A DNA stretch of 49,213 bases from Clostridia bacterium (GTDB taxonomy: Bacteria > Bacillota > Clostridia > Oscillospirales > Acutalibacteraceae): contig JAFYSP010000035.1 of the NCBI GenBank assembly GCA_017559305.1, forward strand, positions 1-49,213. Direction: 5' to 3'. Both the position numbers and the translations under genes were made by a program. The stretch's first letter is position 1, and each line of letters starts with the position of its first letter. Shown here piece by piece: positions 32,692 through 41,657 of the stretch. Under the pieces are notes generated by a model. That model was not told the origin of the DNA. It saw only the letters and a list, made by a program, of their open reading frames with translations, and did not search any database.

Positions 32692-35154
32692 ATGAGCAAA
32701 GCACCTAAAAGATTCAAATGGAAAACCGATGGTGTAGCAAACAACAGAGCCATATTTTCAGGTCCTTTTTACCGCTTCACCTTCCTTACCGACCGTCTTG
32801 TCCGTATTGAGTACGATGAAAAAGGAGTTTTTGAGGACAGAGCAAGTCAGCATATTTTCTACCGCAATCTCCCTGTTCCCAATTTTATTACTACAGTTGA
32901 CGAAAACGACGTTCTTCGTGTCGAAACCGAGCACATCGTTTTTACATACAAGCAGGGCGCAGAGTTCACGGCAGAAACTCTTTCTATAAAACTTAAAGCC
33001 GCTCCCGGCACAGTATGGCATTACGGTGAAGACCCCGAACAACTTCGAGGCACCGCAACCACACTCGACGGTATCGACGGTTCTCTCCCCCTTCAAAAAG
33101 GTGTTTTGTCCCGTGGCGGCATTGCTGTAATTGATGATTCTGATTCTCTCGTATTGGGTGACGACGGCTGGATTGAACTCCGTGGAGAAAACACAAAGGA
33201 TATTTACGTCTTTGCTTACGGCCACGACTACAAAGCCGCAATCCGCGACCTTTATAAAATCACAGGCGCACCCCCAATGCTTCCTAACTATGCACTCGGT
33301 AACTGGTGGAGCCGCTACCACGCATATACTCAGGATGAATATCAGGGTCTTGTCGAAAGATTTGAGCGTGAAAACGTTCCCTTCTCTGTATCGGTTGTTG
33401 ATATGGACTGGCACTACGTTAACGTTCCCGAAGAAAAACGTGGAGACGGTTTCTATACCGGCGTTTGCTACGGTTGGACAGGTTACACCTGGAACGAAGA
33501 ACTTTTCCCTGATTATAAAGGCTTCCTTAAGTTCCTCGGTGACCACAATCTTAAGACTGCACTTAACCTCCATCCTTCTGACGGTGTCCGTGCTTTTGAG
33601 GCACAGTATGAAGAAATGGCAAGAGCAATGGGCATCGACCCCGAAACAAAGGAAACTGTCAAGTTCGACCTTTTGAATCCCGATTTTATGGAGAAATACT
33701 TTGACATTCTCCACCATCCTTATGAGGAAGACGGCGTTTCTTTCTGGTGGATGGACTGGCAGCAGGGCACAAGTTACAAGTGGATTCACGAGCCCAACAA
33801 ACCCGGCGAATACAAAGACCCGAGAGAAAGACTCGATCCTCTCTGGCTTCTCAACCACCTACACATTCTCGATATTTCACGTAACGGCAAGAGACCGATG
33901 TTCTTCTCACGTTATTCAGGTGTAGGTGCTCATCGTTATCCCGTTGGATTCTCAGGCGATACAATTATCACCTGGCGTTCACTTGACTATCAACCATACT
34001 TCACCGCTAACGCATCTAACGTTGGCTACAGCTGGTGGAGTCACGATATCGGCGGTCATATGGGCGGATACAGAGATGACGAAATGCAGGTAAGGTGGTT
34101 GCAGCTCGGCGTTCTCTCCCCCATCAACAGACTCCATTCATCTTCCAATCCATTCAGCGGAAAAGAGCCTTGGAATCTCGGATTTGAACATTCTGCCATT
34201 GCTAAAGAATGGCTCAGACTCCGTCACCGTTTGTTCCCCTACATTTACACAATGAACTATCGCAACCATAAAGATTCCGAGCCGCTCGTTCAGCCCATGT
34301 ACTATTCGCATCCCGAATGTGGCGAGGCATACGAGGTTCCCAATCAGTACTGGTTTGGTAGTGAACTCGTTGTAGCACCCATCACCGAAAAAAGCGATGC
34401 CGTTGATAACCTTGCAAAGACTAAGGTTTGGCTCCCTGAAGGTGATTGGTTCGACTTCTTTACAGGCAACTACTACAAGGGCGGTAAAAAATTCGAAACC
34501 TACCGCAAACTCAGTGAGTACCCCATCTTCGCAAAAGCAGGTGCTATTGTTCCTATGGACAAAAACCATGGCGACAATAAACTTATCAACCGTGAAGAAA
34601 TGGACATTCAGGTATTTCCTGGCGCTGACGGTAAGTTCACTCTTTATCAGGATGAGGGCGACTACAGCCGATTTGAAGACGGTCACTTCGCTACAACCGA
34701 TATGACTCTCGTTTGGGGCGAAAAGCCCAAATTCACTATCGAGTCAGCAGAAGGCGACTTGAAACTTATCCCCAAAAAGAGAACATACAATATCGTGTTC
34801 CGTTCACTTGCAAAGTGCCCTGAATTCAACGTTACTATCAACGGTAAGGGCGCAAAGGCTGCAGTAAGTTATGATAAGAATACTCATAGCGCTACAATCA
34901 CCGTAATTGCAAAGAGTGTTGAAACCGTATCTGTTGAAATTGTTGGTGAGAATCTCATTTATAAGAATGCAGACATTCTCGACCGCGCTTTCGATATTCT
35001 TCTCCACTCACAAGCAGCATTCAACACCAAGAATGACCTTTGGAATGCAGTTCAGAATGCGGGTCTTTGGAATATGATGGTGCACAACCCCGAAAGAGAG
35101 CATCTCCATAATGCGCTCAAGGAAATTGTAGCACTTTACAATCTTTCCAAATAA
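32692..35154 (+). CDS. Glycoside hydrolase family 31 protein
   Basis: An 820-residue alpha-glycosidase without signal peptide. N-terminal beta-sandwich (~1-195) precedes the TIM barrel, whose VPFSVSVVDMDWHYV is the GH31 strand-2/3 region. FWWMDWQQG holds the probable nucleophile Asp in place of the common W-x-D-M-N-E, and SWWSHDIGGHMGG is the D-x-G-G region; FSGDTIITW holds the probable acid/base Asp. Substrate could be alpha-glucosides, alpha-xylosides or sulfoquinovosides; undetermined. AAGGAG precedes the ATG. A ~60-residue helical C-terminus is extra to the core. Cotranscription with the PBP is possible but not certain. Confidence 0.9.
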   Translation: MSKAPKRFKWKTDGVANNRAIFSGPFYRFTFLTDRLVRIEYDEKGVFEDRASQHIFYRNLPVPNFITTVDENDVLRVETEHIVFTYKQGAEFTAETLSIKLKAAPGTVWHYGEDPEQLRGTATTLDGIDGSLPLQKGVLSRGGIAVIDDSDSLVLGDDGWIELRGENTKDIYVFAYGHDYKAAIRDLYKITGAPPMLPNYALGNWWSRYHAYTQDEYQGLVERFERENVPFSVSVVDMDWHYVNVPEEKRGDGFYTGVCYGWTGYTWNEELFPDYKGFLKFLGDHNLKTALNLHPSDGVRAFEAQYEEMARAMGIDPETKETVKFDLLNPDFMEKYFDILHHPYEEDGVSFWWMDWQQGTSYKWIHEPNKPGEYKDPRERLDPLWLLNHLHILDISRNGKRPMFFSRYSGVGAHRYPVGFSGDTIITWRSLDYQPYFTANASNVGYSWWSHDIGGHMGGYRDDEMQVRWLQLGVLSPINRLHSSSNPFSGKEPWNLGFEHSAIAKEWLRLRHRLFPYIYTMNYRNHKDSEPLVQPMYYSHPECGEAYEVPNQYWFGSELVVAPITEKSDAVDNLAKTKVWLPEGDWFDFFTGNYYKGGKKFETYRKLSEYPIFAKAGAIVPMDKNHGDNKLINREEMDIQVFPGADGKFTLYQDEGDYSRFEDGHFATTDMTLVWGEKPKFTIESAEGDLKLIPKKRTYNIVFRSLAKCPEFNVTINGKGAKAAVSYDKNTHSATITVIAKSVETVSVEIVGENLIYKNADILDRAFDILLHSQAAFNTKNDLWNAVQNAGLWNMMVHNPEREHLHNALKEIVALYNLSK

Positions 35155-35165
35155 CCTATAACTTA

Positions 35166-35200
35166 AAAAAGCACTTGTGCAATCGTACAAGTGCTTTTCT
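35166..35200. terminator. Bidirectional terminator between GH31 and the lipoprotein gene
   Basis: AGCACTTGT/ACAAGTGCT stem with an A-run before and TTTTCTTT after. Confidence 0.8.
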
Positions 35201-35647
35201 TTATACCTTTTCCAACAGGTCGGCTACCGACTTGGGTATAAACCTGAACTTAACCTTTTTTCTGCCGAACTTTTGGGTTATTATTATCTCCTTTTCGCAA
35301 TCAAGAGAATTATATGAAGCGGCAAGTGTGAAAAAGACGACCCTCTTTCCCTCTTGTTCTCCTGTCTGCAAGGAGCAGGAGATTTTTTTGCCGTCTGATA
35401 TACATTCCGTTTCGGTCGGCTCACCGTATTTTTCGGGATATATAAGATTTACCGACAAAATGCTTTGCGTTAAACTATCCGCCGTACAATACCATTCAAA
35501 ATTATCATCGGTCTTTTCCGCTATTACGGCATAAACTCCGTTTCCGATTTCTTCTGCGCTCTCAAAAACGGCAAGTTCTACTTCGCCGCATCCCACAAGC
35601 AGCAAAATAAAAGCTATCAGCAGTGATATGACGCCAACTTTTTTCAT
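35201..35647 (-). CDS. Small lipoprotein of unknown function
   Basis: A 148-residue product with a clear lipoprotein signal: MKKVGVISLLIAFILLLVGC-G. The mature ~128 residues alternate polar beta-type segments (GNGVYAVIAEKTDDNFEWYC, KRVVFFTLAAS, FGRKKVKFRFIPKS) and hold two further Cys. I do not recognise the family. AGAGGGA precedes the ATG at 35647. It appears monocistronic with its own promoter. An extracytoplasmic binding or signalling role is only a guess. Confidence 0.75.
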   Translation of the reverse strand: MKKVGVISLLIAFILLLVGCGEVELAVFESAEEIGNGVYAVIAEKTDDNFEWYCTADSLTQSILSVNLIYPEKYGEPTETECISDGKKISCSLQTGEQEGKRVVFFTLAASYNSLDCEKEIIITQKFGRKKVKFRFIPKSVADLLEKV

Positions 35648-35671
35648 ACCAATCCCTCTTTTCTTATCTAT

Positions 35672-35700
35672 ACTTTAACATACGCAAAAGTCACAGTCAA
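35672..35700 (-). promoter_or_regulatory. Predicted promoter of the small lipoprotein gene
   Basis: Minus strand -35 TTGACT (35695-35700), 17-bp spacer, -10 TAAAGT (35672-35677). Confidence 0.5.
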
Positions 35701-35710
35701 TATTTCTTAT

Positions 35711-35750
35711 AAAAAGGGTGAATGCCTGCCGAAAAATTCGACAGGCATTC
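35711..35750 (-). terminator. Terminator of the noc/parB gene
   Basis: Read leftward, GAATGCCTG/CAGGCATTC stem (35720-35750) then CACCCTTTTTAT. Confidence 0.8.
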
Positions 35751-35788
35751 GGGGATATGGGGATGAATATGGGTGGGTAAATATAAGA

Positions 35789-36472
35789 TTACTGCTTGCT
35801 TGCAACAAGGGTGAATTCAAAAACTCCCTCGTCTTCACTTACAGTACTTTTGGCATTAAAGCCTGACTCTCGCATAACACCTACTATGCGGTTGAGACTG
35901 TTTTTATAGAGCCTTATATCAGTAATCTTTTTTGTAACACTCGGTTTTAATGAATCAGGCTCTGTACTTGGTGTTTTTTCAACCTCTTTTGCTATGCTTG
36001 CTTTCGGATTTTTGGTCATTTTCTTGCGTTGCTCAGGAGTAAACCTTAACATTCCGAGCAGTTCCATCAGTTCGGGTTGACTCATGCCGAGAAGCCCTGC
36101 CATTTCGTGATATGAAATGTTATACTGTCTCATAACTTCTCCTGTTTTTTCGGCAAGAGAAAAAATGTCACCTTCAAAATGATGAATGTTTTCGGTAAGT
36201 CGCAACGTCGCTACCGTGCGGTCGTCAACGTCCAATAAAAGACAAGGAATTTTACGAAGTCCCGCAACCATAGCGGCTCGGTATCTTCTTGCTCCGCAGA
36301 TGACTTCATATCCACTTGCCGACCTTCTGACAGTTACGGGATTGAGAAGTCCGTTGTACCGAATACTTTCGGCAAGTCCTGAAATATCCGAGACACTCCT
36401 CTCGGCAAGACGAAGTTGACCGGGATTCAGATATACAAATTTTCGCCTTGTTCCACACCTTGAATTAAACAT
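35789..36472 (-). CDS. noc: ParB/Noc family DNA-binding protein
   Basis: A 227-residue ParB-like CTPase fold: VYLNPGQLRLAERS, LAESIRYNGLLNPVTVRR (C-motif 1), YEVICGARRYRAAMVAGL (GxRRxxA CTP-binding motif), LTENIHHFEGDIFSLAE, and a helix-turn-helix around HEMAGLLGMSQPELMELLG. The C-terminal ~45 residues likely dimerise. Location beside rsmG is the usual place of Noc in Firmicutes. It is shorter than typical Noc and lacks an obvious N-terminal amphipathic membrane helix, so a Spo0J-like or diverged role is possible; no parA is adjacent. Own promoter and terminator. Confidence 0.8.
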   Translation of the reverse strand: MFNSRCGTRRKFVYLNPGQLRLAERSVSDISGLAESIRYNGLLNPVTVRRSASGYEVICGARRYRAAMVAGLRKIPCLLLDVDDRTVATLRLTENIHHFEGDIFSLAEKTGEVMRQYNISYHEMAGLLGMSQPELMELLGMLRFTPEQRKKMTKNPKASIAKEVEKTPSTEPDSLKPSVTKKITDIRLYKNSLNRIVGVMRESGFNAKSTVSEDEGVFEFTLVASKQ

Positions 36473-36499
36473 CTCGACGCTCCTTTTCTTTGCAAGTTA

Positions 36500-36528
36500 A
36501 TTATAAATCCCACCGATTTGCAAAGCAA
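36500..36528 (-). promoter_or_regulatory. Predicted sigma-A promoter of noc/parB
   Basis: Minus strand -35 TTGCTT (36523-36528), 17-bp spacer, -10 TATAAT (36500-36505). Confidence 0.6.
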
Positions 36529-36541
36529 GAAAAAGCGCACA

Positions 36542-36569
36542 AGAAAAGCGGACAATAACTTGTCCGCTT
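36542..36569 (-). terminator. Terminator of rsmG
   Basis: AAGCGGACAA/TTGTCCGCTT stem with a 4-nt loop, then TTTTCTT leftward; 8 bp after the rsmG stop. Confidence 0.8.
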
Positions 36570-36576
36570 CGGCATT

Positions 36577-37287
36577 TTATAATGGATTTTTTGAGATTTT
36601 TCCGGAGTTTCTCGGATATTTTGTCGGTGTTTGCGAAATCTTTTTGGTGAGCGCAAAGCATCTTTCGTCGCCTTCAGGTAAATATTCTGTAGAAATTGTG
36701 AAATCACTGCCCCCTAAAATCTTGACGGCGTTTTTAGAAGCCTCTGCCTCTTCTTTTACGGCAGGACCCTTCATAGCAACGAATTTTCCGCCCACCTTCA
36801 CGTATGGCAGACAATATTCGCAAAGTTGAGGCAACGCCGCAACTGCACGGGCGGTAGCAATGTCAAAACTTTCTCTGAGCGGCGGTTTTGCGCCCTCCTC
36901 TGCACGAGCGTGTATAAGTTCGGCTTTGAGTCCCAATGCTTTTAGCAGTTCTCCTAAAAATATCAAACGCTTGTTGAGTGAATCAAGCAAAACAAGTTCA
37001 ATATCGGGTCTTGCAATTTTAAGTACTACTCCCGGAAAACCTGCGCCTGTGCCAACGTCTATAACTTTTGCGCCCTGCGGTATATCCGCTGCGGCAAGGA
37101 AAAGCAAGGAATCATAAAAATGCTTTTCTGCGATACCTTTTGGGTCAACGATAGCAGTGAGATTCATTTTCTCGTTCCACTCACGAAGCATCAGCGAATA
37201 GGTTTCAAACTGCGTGAGTTGTGTTTCGCTTAAATTTATGCCTTTTTTCTCGGCAAGTTCTTTAAGATAGAGTATTTCTTTTTCCAT
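36577..37287 (-). CDS. rsmG: 16S rRNA (guanine-N7)-methyltransferase
   Basis: Methylates G527 (E. coli numbering) of 16S rRNA with SAM; formerly GidB. 236 residues: MNLTAIVDPKGIAEKHFYDS, SAM motif VIDVGTGAGFPGVVLKI, LLDSLNKRLIFLGELLKALG, and FDIATARAVAALPQLCEYCLP. ATG at 37287 has GGAG upstream; a start at 37299 is less likely. The last ~20 residues (basic, Lys/Ser/Pro-rich) are an unconserved tail. Divergent from polA, with separate promoters. Confidence 0.94.
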   Translation of the reverse strand: MEKEILYLKELAEKKGINLSETQLTQFETYSLMLREWNEKMNLTAIVDPKGIAEKHFYDSLLFLAAADIPQGAKVIDVGTGAGFPGVVLKIARPDIELVLLDSLNKRLIFLGELLKALGLKAELIHARAEEGAKPPLRESFDIATARAVAALPQLCEYCLPYVKVGGKFVAMKGPAVKEEAEASKNAVKILGGSDFTISTEYLPEGDERCFALTKKISQTPTKYPRNSGKISKNPL

Positions 37288-37316
37288 AAAACTCTCCAAA
37301 TTTCATCGTTAAATAT

Positions 37317-37345
37317 ATATTACTAAAAATCCCCTCTTCTTTCAA
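37317..37345 (-). promoter_or_regulatory. Predicted sigma-A promoter of rsmG
   Basis: Minus strand -35 TTGAAA (37340-37345), 17-bp spacer, -10 TAATAT (37317-37322). Confidence 0.6.
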
Positions 37346-37373
37346 TAAAAAACTATGAAAAAGTTTAATTTTA

Positions 37374-37382
37374 TGGTATAAT
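37374..37382 (+). promoter_or_regulatory. Extended -10 promoter of polA
   Basis: TGGTATAAT matches the extended -10 consensus (TGnTATAAT), with only a weak -35; about 30 bp before the polA start. Confidence 0.5.
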
Positions 37383-37412
37383 ATCATATATACGTATTTT
37401 CGGAGGAAAGTT

Positions 37413-39950
37413 ATGAAACTTCTTGCCATCGACGGAAACAGCATAATTAACCGTGCTTTTTACGGAATAAAACTGCTCACTACTAAACAGGGTGAGTTTA
37501 CAAACGGTATATATGGATTTATGAACGTGCTTTTGCGCCTTGCCGAACTCGAAAAACCCGACGGCATCGCAATTGCTTTTGACTTGCGCGCAAAAACTTT
37601 CCGCCATAAGATGTATGATGAATACAAAGCAGGCAGAAAGGGTATGCCCCAAGAACTCGCATCACAAATGCCGCTGCTGAAAGAGTTGCTGACCTATCTC
37701 GGATACACCTGTTTGTCGCTTGAGGGTTATGAAGCCGACGATATTTTGGGTACACTTGCAGATATGGCAGAAAAAAACGATGACTACACCTGCGTTATCG
37801 CAACTGGCGACCGTGACTCTTTGCAACTCGTCAGTCAGCATACGAGAGTTTTACTCTCGGCAACCAAAATGGGTAAACCCGAAATCACCGACTGCACCCC
37901 CGATTATATCAAAGAAAAATACGGCGTGGACCCTCTTGGAATGATTGAAATCAAGGCGCTTCAGGGCGATGCTTCTGATAATATTCCGGGTGTTGCAGGT
38001 GTCGGTGAAAAGACTGCCGCATCACTTATCGGTCAATACGGAAATATCGACAATATTTATGAAAATATTGACAGTTTAGATATTAAAGATTCGCTAAAAG
38101 CAAAACTCATTGCAGGTAAAGACTCGGCTTATCTTTCCAAAAAACTCGGCACCATCTGCCGAGAGGTGCCCTTGGGTCTTGAGTTTTCTTCACTCAAAAA
38201 AGGTGTTGGCGAACCCGAAAAGGCAGTTGCACTTCTCCGCCGTCTTGAAATGTTTTCTCTTATCGGCAAACTCGGTCTTGAAGGTGTCACAACTCCCACA
38301 ACAACCGAAAGTGCCCAGTCCCCTGCTCCTTGTACCGCCGAAAACTGCTCTTTTGATGCATTTTTGACCATTGCCGAAAAAGCGGACAAGGTTTACGGAT
38401 TTTACGATAACGGATTTTGCTTCTTGGCAGAGGGCACTTACACCTTCTGCGAGGATTTGGGTCTTGCTAAAAAGGTTTTGGCTCTTAAAAACAAGAAATA
38501 CCTCTTTGATTCAAAGACCTTCTGGCACAAAACCGACTGCAAGGATATCAACGGACTCTGCTTTGACCCTATGCTTGCGGCTTATCTCATCAATCCAAAC
38601 GCCAAAGATTACACTATTTCTCGTCTTTGCGAGGAATACGTCGGCGGCGGATACGACACCCCCGAAAAACTCTCCTCCGCTATGCCGATTCTTTGCACAA
38701 AACTCGAAGGCATTTTAGCCGAAAGCGGTATGTCGGAGTTGCTCGAAACAATTGAACTTCCCTTGGCAAGAGTACTTGCAGGTATGGAGTCGGTCGGTTT
38801 CCTCGTTGATATAAAGGGAATCGACAAATACGGCGCCGAACTCCAAAGCCGAATTGCCAAACTTCACGATTCAATAATTGCCGACGTGGGTTATGAATTT
38901 AACATCAACTCCCCCAAACAATTAGGGGTTGCTCTTTTTGAGGATATGGGTCTTCCTTGCAAGAAAAAGACCAAAAGCGGATATTCTACCAATGCCGAAG
39001 TGCTTGAAGAACTGCGCTTTATAAGCCCCACGGTTGAAAAGTTGCTCGAATACCGCACCTTGACAAAACTTAAAGCCACCTATTGTGACGGACTTAAAAA
39101 TGCCGTCTGCGAGGATGGCAGAATTCGTTCTACCCTTAATCAGACCGAAACGAGAACGGGCAGAATCAGTTCTGCTGAACCCAATTTGCAGAATATCCCC
39201 GTCCGAAAGGCAGAGGGCAGAAAACTGCGAGAATTTTTCGTTGCCGAAAAGGGCAACGTCTTGTGCGATGCCGACTACTCACAAATCGAACTTCGTGTTC
39301 TTGCGCACATGGCAGATGACGAAAATATGATTGCCGCTTTTAATTCGGGCGCAGATATTCATACGTCTACCGCCGCCGAAGTTTTCGGTATGCCCGAAGA
39401 ATTTGTAACTCCTCAGATGAGAAGCAGCGCAAAGGCGGTAAACTTCGGTATCGTTTACGGAATCGGAGCATTTTCTCTCGCAAAAGATATCGGTGTTTCC
39501 CGAAGCGAAGCAGACAGATATATCAAAAATTATCTTGCCACCTACAAGGGCGTAGATGGTTTTATGAAATCCGCTATTGAGGGCGCAAAAGAAACGGGAT
39601 ACGTTACCACAATGTTTTCAAGGCGCCGTCCCCTGCCCGAAATCCGCTCATCAAACGGTATGATGAGGGCATTTGGCGAAAGAGCGGCAAGAAACGCTCC
39701 CATTCAGGGCTCTGCGGCAGATATTATCAAGATTGCTATGATAAAGGTCTTTGAGCGACTCGAAAAGGAACTCCCTGAGGCAAAACTTATCATGCAGGTA
39801 CACGATGAACTTATAGTTGAAGCGCCTGCCGATAAAAAGGATGCCGCCTGCCGCATTATAAAGGAAGAAATGGAAAATGCAGCGGCGCTCAAGGTTTCCC
39901 TTGTTGCCGACGTATCAAGCGGTAAAAATTGGTTGGAGGCAAAGGGTTGA
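37413..39950 (+). CDS. polA: DNA polymerase I
   Basis: Repair and Okazaki-fragment processing polymerase, 845 residues. The 5'-3' exonuclease domain (~1-290) opens LLAIDGNSIINRAFYG with GYEADDILGTLA, ATGDRDSLQLV and the helix-hairpin-helix. The middle domain (~310-465) lacks the D-x-E and Y-x-x-x-D residues of an active 3'-5' proofreader (VYGFYDNGF replaces the first motif). Family A polymerase motifs follow: A DADYSQIELRVLAH, B RSSAKAVNFGIVYGIG, C QVHDELIVEAP. GGAGG precedes the ATG. Stop overlaps the rimI start by one base. Confidence 0.96.
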   Translation: MKLLAIDGNSIINRAFYGIKLLTTKQGEFTNGIYGFMNVLLRLAELEKPDGIAIAFDLRAKTFRHKMYDEYKAGRKGMPQELASQMPLLKELLTYLGYTCLSLEGYEADDILGTLADMAEKNDDYTCVIATGDRDSLQLVSQHTRVLLSATKMGKPEITDCTPDYIKEKYGVDPLGMIEIKALQGDASDNIPGVAGVGEKTAASLIGQYGNIDNIYENIDSLDIKDSLKAKLIAGKDSAYLSKKLGTICREVPLGLEFSSLKKGVGEPEKAVALLRRLEMFSLIGKLGLEGVTTPTTTESAQSPAPCTAENCSFDAFLTIAEKADKVYGFYDNGFCFLAEGTYTFCEDLGLAKKVLALKNKKYLFDSKTFWHKTDCKDINGLCFDPMLAAYLINPNAKDYTISRLCEEYVGGGYDTPEKLSSAMPILCTKLEGILAESGMSELLETIELPLARVLAGMESVGFLVDIKGIDKYGAELQSRIAKLHDSIIADVGYEFNINSPKQLGVALFEDMGLPCKKKTKSGYSTNAEVLEELRFISPTVEKLLEYRTLTKLKATYCDGLKNAVCEDGRIRSTLNQTETRTGRISSAEPNLQNIPVRKAEGRKLREFFVAEKGNVLCDADYSQIELRVLAHMADDENMIAAFNSGADIHTSTAAEVFGMPEEFVTPQMRSSAKAVNFGIVYGIGAFSLAKDIGVSRSEADRYIKNYLATYKGVDGFMKSAIEGAKETGYVTTMFSRRRPLPEIRSSNGMMRAFGERAARNAPIQGSAADIIKIAMIKVFERLEKELPEAKLIMQVHDELIVEAPADKKDAACRIIKEEMENAAALKVSLVADVSSGKNWLEAKG

Positions 39951-40390
39951 TGGAACTCGAAATAAGATTTTATACCGATGCCGACGCTTGCTTTATTGCT
40001 GACCTTGAAAAAGAATGTTTTGCAGACCCTTGGTCCCAAAACGCCATAATCGAGGCGGCGCAATACGGCACAGTCTTTCTCCTTGCCGAAGAAAACGGAA
40101 AGATAGTCGGCTATCTCGGAATGAAACCCGTTTTAGACGAGGGGTATATTTCAAACGTTGCCGTGACAAACTCTGCGAGAGGCAAAGGAATCGGCTCGGC
40201 TTTGCTTCAAAAACTTGATGAATACGCTAAAGAAAACGGCATCAGGACTATTTCACTTGAGGTGCGCCCTTCTAATGCACCCGCAATTGCGCTATATGAA
40301 AAATTCGGTTATAAACAGGTCGGCAGAAGAAAAAATTTCTACTCCCACCCCACCGAAGACGGACTTATTTTAACAAAGGAGGCAGAATGA
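39950..40390 (+). CDS. rimI: Ribosomal protein S18 alanine N-acetyltransferase-like GNAT
   Basis: A 146-residue GNAT with YISNVAVTNSARGKGIGSALLQKL (motif A, R-G-x-G-I-G), LEVRPSNAPAIALYEKFGYK and the C-terminal RKNFYSHPTEDGLIL typical of RimI. Start ATG 39950 overlaps polA TGA (TGATG); GGAGG lies upstream inside polA. In bacteria rimI is usually linked to tsaD as here. Its tRNA or protein acceptor role beyond S18 is unclear; tsaB and tsaE are not in the window. Confidence 0.9.
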   Translation: MELEIRFYTDADACFIADLEKECFADPWSQNAIIEAAQYGTVFLLAEENGKIVGYLGMKPVLDEGYISNVAVTNSARGKGIGSALLQKLDEYAKENGIRTISLEVRPSNAPAIALYEKFGYKQVGRRKNFYSHPTEDGLILTKEAE

Positions 40391-40391
40391 T

Positions 40392-41405
40392 TTGTTAATA
40401 TTAAGCATTGAATCATCCTGCGATGAAACCGCCGCCGCAATAGTCAAGGACGGACGAGAGGTTTTGTCCTCAATTGTGGCAACACAAATTGCCGAGCATA
40501 AGATTTACGGAGGCGTAGTACCCGAAATCGCAAGCAGAAGACATACCGAAAGCATTTCTGCCGTGGTAAGCGAGGCAATCGAGTCGGCAGGAATTACATA
40601 TAAAGATATTGATGCCGTTGCAGTCACATTTGCACCGGGTCTTATTGGCGCTTTGCTTGTCGGTGTCAACTTCGCAAAGGGTCTCAGCTTACGCCTCGGT
40701 GTGCCTTTAATCCCCGTTCATCATCTTCGTTCGCATATTGCGGCAAATTATATTGCATACCCCGAGCTCGAGCCACCATTCTTGTGCCTTTTGGCATCGG
40801 GTGGAAACTCACTTATCGCAGAGGTCAAGGGATATACCGATTTTAATATCATCGGCAAAACCCGTGACGATGCGGCGGGAGAATGCTTTGACAAGGTGGC
40901 AAGGACACTCGGTATGAGTTACCCCGGCGGAGTCAATCTCGACAAGGTTGCCGACCCCGAAAAAGCAGATACGTATAGACTCCCCACCCCATCTGTCGAG
41001 GGCAGTAAATACGATTTCTCATTCTCGGGTCTTAAAACCGCCGTTATAAACCTTGCTCACAACCTCACTCAAAAGGGAGAAGAAATTGACGTGCCTGCCA
41101 TGTGCGGAGCGGTCAGAAAAAAGGTCTGCGACATAATGCTCACAAACACTCTTGAAGCCGCAAAGGAATTCGGATACAAAAAGATTTCCGTTGCGGGTGG
41201 AGTCAGTGCTAACTCTGAACTTCGCGCCCGTTTTCAAGAAGAATGTGCCAAAATGGGTTATGAGCTTTTCATACCGCCCCTTAAATATTGCGGTGATAAC
41301 GCCGCAATGGTCGGCGCTCAAGGATATTATGAGTACCTATCCGGCAATATTGCCGATGCAGACCTCAACGCCTACGCCACCATGCCGATTGATTATAGGA
41401 AATAA
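40392..41405 (+). CDS. tsaD: tRNA N6-adenosine threonylcarbamoyltransferase
   Basis: Transfers threonylcarbamoyl to A37 of ANN-decoding tRNAs, with TsaB/TsaE. The 337-residue ASKHA fold shows ILSIESSCDETAAAI, the metal motif HHLRSHIAANY (H-x-x-x-H), FLCLLASGGNS, GKTRDDAAGECFDKVARTLG and VAGGVSANSELR. The start appears to be TTG at 40392: AGGAGG lies 9 nt upstream, the frame matches the family from its first residue, and the nearby ATG at 40387 is in another frame with a stop two codons on. One base separates rimI and tsaD. Confidence 0.94.
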   Translation: MLILSIESSCDETAAAIVKDGREVLSSIVATQIAEHKIYGGVVPEIASRRHTESISAVVSEAIESAGITYKDIDAVAVTFAPGLIGALLVGVNFAKGLSLRLGVPLIPVHHLRSHIAANYIAYPELEPPFLCLLASGGNSLIAEVKGYTDFNIIGKTRDDAAGECFDKVARTLGMSYPGGVNLDKVADPEKADTYRLPTPSVEGSKYDFSFSGLKTAVINLAHNLTQKGEEIDVPAMCGAVRKKVCDIMLTNTLEAAKEFGYKKISVAGGVSANSELRARFQEECAKMGYELFIPPLKYCGDNAAMVGAQGYYEYLSGNIADADLNAYATMPIDYRK

Positions 41406-41485
41406 TTGATTTTCTGCTCTATTGCAAATCGGCACAAAACGGAGTAATCCATATTGTGAAAAGGGACTATGAGTTATATTGACCG

Positions 41486-41620
41486 TGTCATCCTGAGCGT
41501 AGTCCGCCTTATAGATTACGCCTATGGCGGTGCCAAGGCACTTCGACTCCACTTCGTTTCGCTCATAATGACATAAGGCGGACGCAGTCGAACCCGTAGG
41601 GCGATGCATAGCATCGGGAT
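41486..41620. repeat. REP-like palindromic repeat, left flank of the GIY-YIG gene
   Basis: Interleaved inverted repeats: TGTCATCCTGAGCG (41486-41499) with CGCTCATAATGACA (41560-41573, imperfect), GTCCGCCTTAT (41502-41512) with ATAAGGCGGAC (41573-41583, perfect), and GATGC/GCATC (41602-41616). The 14-mer at 41486 is repeated exactly in inverse at 42129-42142 beyond the nuclease gene. Sequence 41406-41485 shows no gene. Confidence 0.75.
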
Positions 41621-41657
41621 CTCGGGCAATCTTCTCTTCTTATACCAAGAGGTTATT

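Noticed and set aside
32758..33858. Long 366-codon open frame antisense to the GH31 gene
   Set aside because: No family resemblance, no ribosome site, and the opposite strand encodes a well-recognised GH31 enzyme over the whole stretch; codon bias mirrors the sense gene.
41337..41609. 90-codon minus-strand frame over the left REP-like repeat
   Set aside because: It is built from palindromic repeat sequence and overlaps the tsaD end; no start signals.
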